A stretch of 7,677 bases of DNA, taken from the NCBI GenBank assembly GCA_947378615.1, contig CANCKV010000137.1, positions 1-7,677 on the forward strand. Reading direction: 5' to 3'. Under the pieces are notes generated by a model. The model did not search any database. It was not told where the DNA came from and saw nothing but the letters and a program-made list of their open reading frames with translations. This document shows positions 1 to 4,493 of the stretch, piece after piece; the stretch's first letter is position 1, and every line of letters starts with the position of its first letter. The translations under genes were made by a program, and so were the position numbers. The stretch is from Chitinophagaceae bacterium. GTDB taxonomy: Bacteria > Bacteroidota > Bacteroidia > Chitinophagales > Chitinophagaceae.

Positions 1-81
1 AATGTCAGTTGGTTAGGACTCACATATTTGGGAGTAGATGCACGCTTTCTGGTGCCTGTTGATGAATTCATTTGCAGCTAA
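1..81 (+). CDS. C-terminal fragment of an unidentified protein (5' end outside window)
   Basis: Frame 1 is open from the window edge for 26 codons and stops at TAA (79-81). The visible tail begins NVSWLGLTYLGVDARF and ends DEFICS. The other two forward frames hit stops within this stretch. A hairpin with a T-rich tail lies about 90 bases downstream in the same direction, as expected behind a plus-strand gene. The fragment is too short to assign a family, and an open run of 26 codons could occur by chance. I see no motif that gives a function. Confidence 0.4.
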   Translation, partial: NVSWLGLTYLGVDARFLVPVDEFICS

Positions 82-172
82 GTTAAAAAAAATAGCTTAA
101 AACTCATACTAGTAAAGGATTTCTTAGTTATTGAGCAAGCCCTAATTAATAAACAAATAGAGCATTAATTAA

Positions 173-211
173 AAGGAAGTGTAGTCAAATAATGGCTGCA
201 CTTCTTTCTTT
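173..211 (+). terminator. Hairpin terminator behind the left-edge gene
   Basis: GAAGTGTAG (176-184) pairs with CTGCACTTC (196-204), giving nine pairs of which one is G-U, around an 11-base loop. The stem can extend by three weaker pairs (173-175 with 205-207). A T-rich tail (TTTCTTT, 205-211) follows, matching a Rho-independent terminator on the plus strand. On the minus strand the hairpin is followed by CTTTTAATT, so weak bidirectional use is possible. Confidence 0.6.
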
Positions 212-248
212 AAAAGTATTATCATTTGGTAGCTATACAGTACTTTTA
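211..248. repeat. A+T-rich inverted repeat next to the terminator
   Basis: TAAAAGTA (211-218) is an exact inverted repeat of TACTTTTA (241-248), with a 22-base loop. It directly abuts the tail of the preceding hairpin. No T tract follows, so it is not a classical terminator on its own. It may be a back-up stem or chance pairing in A+T-rich DNA. Confidence 0.35.
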
Positions 249-316
249 TCCTATTTACACTTTTCCTCAAAACTCTAATTTCATATTTCATAACCAATAT
301 TCCCTTTCTTTTCCTT

Positions 317-323
317 TACTTTG
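317..323 (+). promoter_or_regulatory. Candidate Bacteroidota -7 promoter element for the riboswitch transcript
   Basis: TACTTTG resembles the Bacteroidota -7 consensus TAnnTTTG with one base fewer in the spacer. A start site about six or seven bases downstream would fall at 329-330, exactly where the first riboswitch helix begins. That position is the main support for the call. No good TTG -33 element is visible at the expected distance. Confidence 0.5.
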
Positions 324-329
324 TCGCAA

Positions 330-425
330 TTCCTCGGGGTGCTACTTTGCAAAGTGATAGTTTCACAATGTAAAAGCTGAGATAATACCCGTAGAACCTG
401 AACAGGGTAATGCCTGCGAAGGGAA
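330..425 (+). promoter_or_regulatory. TPP riboswitch (THI element) aptamer
   Basis: The RNA aptamer binds thiamine pyrophosphate and in bacteria normally lowers expression of thiamine synthesis or uptake genes when TPP is plentiful. The conserved THI core is present in order: GGGGTGC (336-342), CTGAGA (377-382), ACCC (387-390), AACCTGA (395-401), and GTAATG followed by CCTGCGAAGGGAA (407-425). The helices can be drawn. P1 pairs TTCCT (330-334) with GGGAA (421-425). P2 pairs GGGT (337-340) with ACCC (387-390). P3 pairs 341-343 with 375-377 and 346-351 with 369-374, with an outer stem 354-357/363-366. P5 pairs CAGG (403-406) with CCTG (413-416). It lies 84 bases upstream of a TonB-dependent receptor on the same strand, a known Bacteroidota arrangement. 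Confidence 0.96.
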
Positions 426-509
426 GGCGTCACTCTATTACAACGTTCTCTCCTCTTAGCGACTTTTATTCTGTTCCCACAATTTTTCTAACTTTTAAAA
501 CAAAAAGAA
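426..509 (+). promoter_or_regulatory. Leader between aptamer and receptor start; expression platform not resolved
   Basis: This 84-nt pyrimidine-rich leader must contain the part of the riboswitch that turns TPP binding into gene control. There is no obvious G+C-rich terminator hairpin, so control of translation initiation is more likely. TTCCC (474-478) could pair with GGGAA (421-425), the 3' strand of P1, and so compete with aptamer closure. CTTTT at 463-467 or 492-496 could pair weakly with AAAAG (503-507) just before the ATG. The last 15 bases are A-rich with no Shine-Dalgarno motif, as is common in Bacteroidota. All of these pairings are short and hypothetical. Confidence 0.45.
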
Positions 510-2921
510 ATGAAACAATTCTTGGGAACAATGGCTGCAATCATTATCAGCCTTTATTCCATTGCACAGCAAACAAACAAGTCGTCCGTAAGCGGAACAG
601 TAATTGACGCAGTAACTAGGAAGCCTCTTCCTGCTGCAAGTGTTAAACTCGGTAATTCCGTTGTGATTGCCGATGATGAAGGGAGGTTTAAATTTATAAA
701 AGTAACTATTGGGTTGCAAAATCTCACTGCATCTAGTATTGGCTATCTAGAATCTACCCAACAAATTGATGTGAATTCTACTACAAATGGTCTTGTCATC
801 TCGCTTCAGAATTCTCCACTTTATCTACAGGCTTTAGAAATTAAGTCATTGAGGGCAAGTGACAAAGCTCCCTTTACAAAGACAAATCTTGGTAAGGAAG
901 AATTGGCTAAAATCAATCTAGGTCAAGATTTGCCATTTTTGCTGAATCAAACTCCGAGTACTGTCGTAGCTTCTGATGCAGGAAATGGCGTGGGTTATAC
1001 CTATCTCAAGATTCGAGGTGTAGATGCAAGTCGTACTAATGTAACATTAAATGGAATTCCCTATAACGATGCAGAGAGTCAAGGTACCTATTTTGTTGAT
1101 TTGCCCGATTTTTCTTCTTCCACAAGTTCTATTCAAATACAAAGAGGTGTTGGTTCGTCATCGAATGGTACAGGTGCTTTCGGGGCAAGTATTAACTTGC
1201 AAACCAATGAATTCAATGAAAAGGCTTATGGAGAAATCGATAATAGCTATGGTTCTTTCAATACAATCAAGAATACCGTTAAAGTAGGTAGTGGACTAAT
1301 TAATGACCATTTTACTGTAGATGCACGATTAAGTCGAATCAAGAGTAATGGATATATGGATAGGGCTGCCACAGATTTGCAATCCTTTGCTTTTTCGGCT
1401 GCCTACATCGATAAGAGTTCATCCCTACGTTTTAATGTTTTTTCTGGAAAAGAAAAGACTTATCAGGCTTGGTATGGTGTTCCTGAGGACAGTTTGCAAC
1501 TAAATAGAACGTATAATCCAATGGGTGATGAATACAATGGGAAATTCTATCCAAATCAAACAGATAATTATCAGCAAAATCATTATCAACTATTTTTTAA
1601 TCACTCATTTAATAGTAAGTGGTCTTTCAATACTGCCTTTTTCTATACTCAAGGAAAAGGATATTATGAAGAATATCAATCGTGGGCATCTTATTCCACG
1701 TACAATTTACCTAACCCTCAATACGGAAAGGAATCTGTTAGTACAACTGATTTGGTTAGGCAGCAATATTTAGATAATAAGTTTTATGGGCAAATCGGTG
1801 CCATACAATATAAGGAACTAAATAATGAAATCACTCTAGGAGGAAGTTGGACTAGATATGAAGGCGGTCATTATGGAAATGTAATTTGGGCACAAAATGG
1901 GGGTATCGATAAGGACTATCAATATTATAACAATGCTGCATTGAAGGCAGATGCGAATGTATATGTTAAGTGGGAACACAAGATTACTAATAATCTTCAA
2001 TTTTATGCTGATTTGCAATATAAATACGTGTTTCATAGAATGAATGGCTTTGATAGTGATCCATTCGGAAATCAACGGATTGTAAGCAATGACTTTAATT
2101 TTGTTAACCCCAAATTAGGTATCACTTATACTAATAATGGAGTGCAATTTTTTGCTAGTTGGGCCGTTGCAAATAAAGAGCCAAATCGTACTGACTTCCA
2201 ATTTGCCCCGAATTTTACCCCAAAAACTGAAACACTGAATGACTTTGAATTAGGTGTTGAAAAGAAAACAAATACATATAGTTATGGGGCAACATTATAT
2301 TATATGAATTACAAAGACCAATTAGTATTAACGGGGAAATTAGATGATGTTGGCTATCCTATTAGGATAAATACTCCCCAAAGTTACCGTTTGGGAATCG
2401 AACTGCAAGGGGGGATTGTTGTAAATAATTGGCTTAATTTTACTGGCAACTTAACCATTAGTAGTAATCAAATTAAGAATTTTACAGAACATATCTATAG
2501 TTATGATGCAAACTATAGTGTTATTTCAGGTTTTGACTCTGTAGTTTCTCATACAAATACAACTATTTCTTTCTCTCCAAGTAAGGTCGCTTCAGCAAGT
2601 ATCAATCTGTTGCCTTGTAAACAATTAGAATTAAGCTTTTTGAGCAAATATGTTGACAGGCAGTATTTGGATAATACGGAGAAGAATAGTCGTAGCTTAA
2701 GTGATTATTTTCTTGAAGACTTTAGGGCAATTTATTCTCTTCATGGTAAGCTTCTAAAAGAAACGAAACTTATTTTGCAAGTAAATAATATCTTCAACAG
2801 ACTTTATGAGCCAAATGGAGCAACTTATCCAGGCGTATATAGTGGTTCATATTCAAATAGCAATTACTATTTTCCAATGGCAGGAACGAATGTAATGGCT
2901 GCAATTAATATAAAATTGTAA
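510..2921 (+). CDS. TonB-dependent outer-membrane receptor, probable thiamine-type substrate
   Basis: This 803-residue protein should import a ligand across the outer membrane using TonB/ExbBD energy. The start MKQFLGTMAAIIISLYSIAQ is a signal peptide (about 1-20). Residues 25-100 form a carboxypeptidase-regulatory-like beta domain (SGTVIDAVTRKPLPAASV...), typical of Bacteroidota receptors. A TonB-box-like segment, QALEIKSLRA, lies near 107-116. The plug domain spans about 120-235, with LKIRGVDASRTNVTLNGIPYND (positions 166-187) and QIQRGVGSSSNGTGAFGASINL (209-230). The rest is a 22-strand-type barrel rich in aromatic and Asn residues. The final residues are INIKL, without the usual terminal aromatic. 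The upstream TPP riboswitch implies repression by TPP and points to thiamine or a related compound as ligand. In Bacteroides, TPP-controlled receptors sit beside the transporter PnuT; here the gene is alone and is followed by a terminator. The family call is firm; the substrate is inferred from the riboswitch. Confidence 0.95.
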   Translation: MKQFLGTMAAIIISLYSIAQQTNKSSVSGTVIDAVTRKPLPAASVKLGNSVVIADDEGRFKFIKVTIGLQNLTASSIGYLESTQQIDVNSTTNGLVISLQNSPLYLQALEIKSLRASDKAPFTKTNLGKEELAKINLGQDLPFLLNQTPSTVVASDAGNGVGYTYLKIRGVDASRTNVTLNGIPYNDAESQGTYFVDLPDFSSSTSSIQIQRGVGSSSNGTGAFGASINLQTNEFNEKAYGEIDNSYGSFNTIKNTVKVGSGLINDHFTVDARLSRIKSNGYMDRAATDLQSFAFSAAYIDKSSSLRFNVFSGKEKTYQAWYGVPEDSLQLNRTYNPMGDEYNGKFYPNQTDNYQQNHYQLFFNHSFNSKWSFNTAFFYTQGKGYYEEYQSWASYSTYNLPNPQYGKESVSTTDLVRQQYLDNKFYGQIGAIQYKELNNEITLGGSWTRYEGGHYGNVIWAQNGGIDKDYQYYNNAALKADANVYVKWEHKITNNLQFYADLQYKYVFHRMNGFDSDPFGNQRIVSNDFNFVNPKLGITYTNNGVQFFASWAVANKEPNRTDFQFAPNFTPKTETLNDFELGVEKKTNTYSYGATLYYMNYKDQLVLTGKLDDVGYPIRINTPQSYRLGIELQGGIVVNNWLNFTGNLTISSNQIKNFTEHIYSYDANYSVISGFDSVVSHTNTTISFSPSKVASASINLLPCKQLELSFLSKYVDRQYLDNTEKNSRSLSDYFLEDFRAIYSLHGKLLKETKLILQVNNIFNRLYEPNGATYPGVYSGSYSNSNYYFPMAGTNVMAAINIKL

Positions 2922-2947
2922 GAAGGGAATAGTTGGGAGGTGTTATT

Positions 2948-3000
2948 AATGCACCGTTGAGTCCCCTAATAAGGGGTTATTCAACGGTGCATTTTATTTT
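2948..3000 (+). terminator. Strong Rho-independent terminator of the receptor gene
   Basis: AATGCACCGTTGA (2948-2960) is an exact inverted repeat of TCAACGGTGCATT (2981-2993). The stem continues inward through a G-T and a T-A pair (2961-2962 with 2979-2980), a two-base bulge, and CCCCT (2963-2967) pairing with AGGGG (2972-2976) around an AATA loop. The tail is TTTTATTTT. It begins 27 bases after the receptor stop codon and should end that transcript, making the receptor monocistronic. Confidence 0.9.
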
Positions 3001-3070
3001 AGAAATGTTAAACTAATAAGCGATCAACCTCTAGTTCAAAATGAACCAATAGCATTCAAGCGCCACTTGT

Positions 3071-3078
3071 TATATTTG
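3071..3078 (+). promoter_or_regulatory. Candidate -7 promoter element for the DUF1003 gene
   Basis: TATATTTG matches the Bacteroidota -7 consensus TAnnTTTG exactly. It lies 18 bases before the ATG at 3097, implying a short leader of about 12 nt. No clear TTG -33 box is seen at the usual spacing. The strong terminator just upstream means this gene needs its own promoter. Confidence 0.45.
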
Positions 3079-3096
3079 AAATCTAAATAAATAATT

Positions 3097-3501
3097 ATGG
3101 AAAAGAAAAATTGGCACGACAAACACAAAGAGTCATACACTTTTGGAGATAAAATTGCAGATTCAGTTGCAAATGGGATGGGATCTTGGGCATTTATCAT
3201 TTGGCAAACTATCATAGTGGTAATTTGGATGATATTGAATGTCGTAGGCTTTATGTATCATTGGGATGTATATCCATTTATCTTATTGAATTTGATTTTT
3301 TCTACACAGGCTGCGTATGCTGCACCAATTATTATGATGTCGCAAAACAGACAAAATCAACGGGATAGAATACAAGCTCAAATGGATTATCAAACGAATC
3401 TTGATGCCAAAAAAGAAATCGAAGCGCTTCAATTACAGATAAGTAAACTTGAAATTGAAAAGTTAGATATGATACTTGAATTGCTGAAGAAGAATGGTTA
3501 G
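3097..3501 (+). CDS. DUF1003 family small membrane protein
   Basis: This 134-residue protein carries the features of DUF1003, a widespread family without a settled function. Key segments are GSWAFIIWQTIIVVIWMILN (29-48), the first membrane helix, and YPFILLNLIFSTQAAYAAPI (59-78), the second. They are followed by the family signature IMMSQNRQNQRDR (79-91) and DYQTNL (97-102). Residues about 104-132 (KKEIEALQLQISKLEIEKLDMIL...) look like a cytoplasmic coiled coil that could mediate self-association. The length is at the short end for the family but the hallmark region is complete. The start ATG follows an A+T-rich leader, 18 bases after a promoter-like element. The gene is probably transcribed alone, and the stop codon TAG lies inside an inverted repeat shared with the convergent gap. 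The family call is firm; no function is offered. Confidence 0.92.
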   Translation: MEKKNWHDKHKESYTFGDKIADSVANGMGSWAFIIWQTIIVVIWMILNVVGFMYHWDVYPFILLNLIFSTQAAYAAPIIMMSQNRQNQRDRIQAQMDYQTNLDAKKEIEALQLQISKLEIEKLDMILELLKKNG

Positions 3502-3617
3502 TTATTAGTGGTTCGTTATTAGTTATTATTAGAGTATGAACTATGAGTAATGAAAAGAGATCTGTTATGAATTTTGAAGATTAATAATTTTCTACTACCA
3601 CTAACCACTAATAACTA
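3499..3617. repeat. 15-bp exact inverted repeat framing the convergent intergenic gap
   Basis: TAGTTATTAGTGGTT (3499-3513) is the exact reverse complement of AACCACTAATAACTA (3603-3617), with 89 bases between the arms. The left arm begins at the stop codon of the DUF1003 gene, and the right arm ends four bases before the stop codon of the opposing dehydrogenase. Next to the arms are short direct repeats: GTTATTAGT at 3501-3509 and 3515-3523, and ACCACTA at 3597-3603 and 3604-3610. No T tract follows either arm in a classical way, so a termination role is possible but not shown. Confidence 0.6.
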
Positions 3618-3621
3618 TTCA

Positions 3622-4386
3622 CTAACTTTTAAAAAGCGTTGTCGCACTTGCTTGTGCAGTACAGGTGACAACGAGATCGTTGATGCAAACATGTGGAGGT
3701 AAGGTGGCACAATAAAACGCAATATCAGCAACATCGTTTGCATGCAAAGGAATGTATCCATCATAAACGGAAGCTGCCTTTTGGTCATCTCCTTTGAATC
3801 TTACTATAGAGAACTCAGTATCTGCCGCTCCCGGATGAATCGCAGTAACTTTAATCCGATGGGGTACTAAATCAATCCGCATTGATTTACTAATCGCATC
3901 TACTGCCTGCTTTGTAGCACAATAAACATTACCTCCTTGATATACTTCCTTTGCTGCAATAGAACCTAGATTGATAATATGACCTCCTTTGTTTGCTATC
4001 ATTAAAGGAATTACAGCCTTGCTCACATACAACAACCCTTTTATGTTCGTATCGATCATTGTTTCCCAATCGTCAAGATTAGCATTTTCGAATGAATCTC
4101 TTCCTAAAGCTAGTCCTGCATTATTTATTAACACATCTATACTTCGCCATTCTGAGGGTAGATTTTCTATTATATTAAATACTGAGTCTTTGACTTGTAC
4201 ATCAAAAACAAGTGGCAATACTTCAACAGCAAATTGTCGGTTTAAATTATTCGCAAGCTCTACAAGGAGGTTTTCTCTTCTGCCTGTGATTATACAGTTA
4301 TAATCAGCAGCAGCAAATTTTTCTGCCATTGCCTTCCCAAATCCTGATGTTGCCCCTGTTATTAATACTGTCTTATTCATCTTCAA
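3622..4386 (-). CDS. Short-chain dehydrogenase/reductase, YdfG-like
   Basis: This 254-residue classical SDR should be an NAD(P)(H)-dependent oxidoreductase in the cytoplasm. The Rossmann cofactor motif TGATSGFG is at 10-17. GRR (35-37) after the second strand suggests NADP preference. D62, NNAG (88-91), N114, S142 and YCATK (Y155, K159) complete the structural and catalytic set. The C-terminal part, HPGAADTEFSIVRFKGDD (184-201) followed by LPPHVCIND (229-237), closely matches the E. coli YdfG type, an NADP-dependent 3-hydroxy acid dehydrogenase acting on L-allo-threonine and related compounds. The length is close to that enzyme's (about 248 residues). A second ATG at codon 3 could be the true start. 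The gene lies downstream of the large PKD protein gene on the same strand, with a 107-base repeat-bearing gap, so co-transcription is unlikely but not excluded. The SDR class is certain; the substrate is inferred. Confidence 0.93.
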   Translation of the reverse strand: MKMNKTVLITGATSGFGKAMAEKFAAADYNCIITGRRENLLVELANNLNRQFAVEVLPLVFDVQVKDSVFNIIENLPSEWRSIDVLINNAGLALGRDSFENANLDDWETMIDTNIKGLLYVSKAVIPLMIANKGGHIINLGSIAAKEVYQGGNVYCATKQAVDAISKSMRIDLVPHRIKVTAIHPGAADTEFSIVRFKGDDQKAASVYDGYIPLHANDVADIAFYCATLPPHVCINDLVVTCTAQASATTLFKS

Positions 4387-4390
4387 AAAT

Positions 4391-4492
4391 TGTTAATGGT
4401 TAATTATTAATGGTAATTATTAATTGAAACATTTATTAAAAACACTCTTTAGGAAACATATAATAGCACCCATTAACATCTAATAATTAATG
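4391..4492. repeat. Degenerate A+T-rich repeats upstream of the dehydrogenase gene
   Basis: TTAATGGTTAATTA (4393-4406) is followed directly by TTAATGGTAATTA (4407-4419) and a partial third unit. The same words recur in reverse orientation at the other end of the gap: CCATTAACA (4470-4478) is the reverse complement of TGTTAATGG (4391-4399), and TAATAATTAA (4481-4490) is that of TTAATTATTA (4400-4409). These cover most of the 107-base gap between the two minus-strand genes. The words are simple and A+T-rich, so some of the similarity may be composition. Confidence 0.5.
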
Positions 4493-4493
4493 T

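Larger units (their letters stand above)
82..316. other. Gene-free region upstream of the riboswitch
   Basis: This A+T-rich spacer lies between the left-edge fragment and the receptor promoter. It holds two hairpins, annotated separately (173-211 and 211-248), and no convincing gene. The longest reading frame I noticed is 28 codons at 192-278. Its ATG lies in the loop of the first hairpin and it has no recognisable ribosome binding site, so I do not call it a gene. Confidence 0.6.

Noticed and set aside
192..278. 28-codon frame encoding a hydrophobic peptide (MAALLSLKVLSFGSYTVLL...) upstream of the riboswitch
   Set aside because: Its ATG is in the loop of a terminator hairpin, there is no ribosome binding signal, and a second inverted repeat lies inside it. 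It is most likely a chance frame.
410..607. 65-codon frame overlapping the riboswitch 3' end and receptor start
   Set aside because: It starts within the conserved aptamer core and overlaps the signal-peptide region of the clear receptor gene in another frame. No recognisable protein features.
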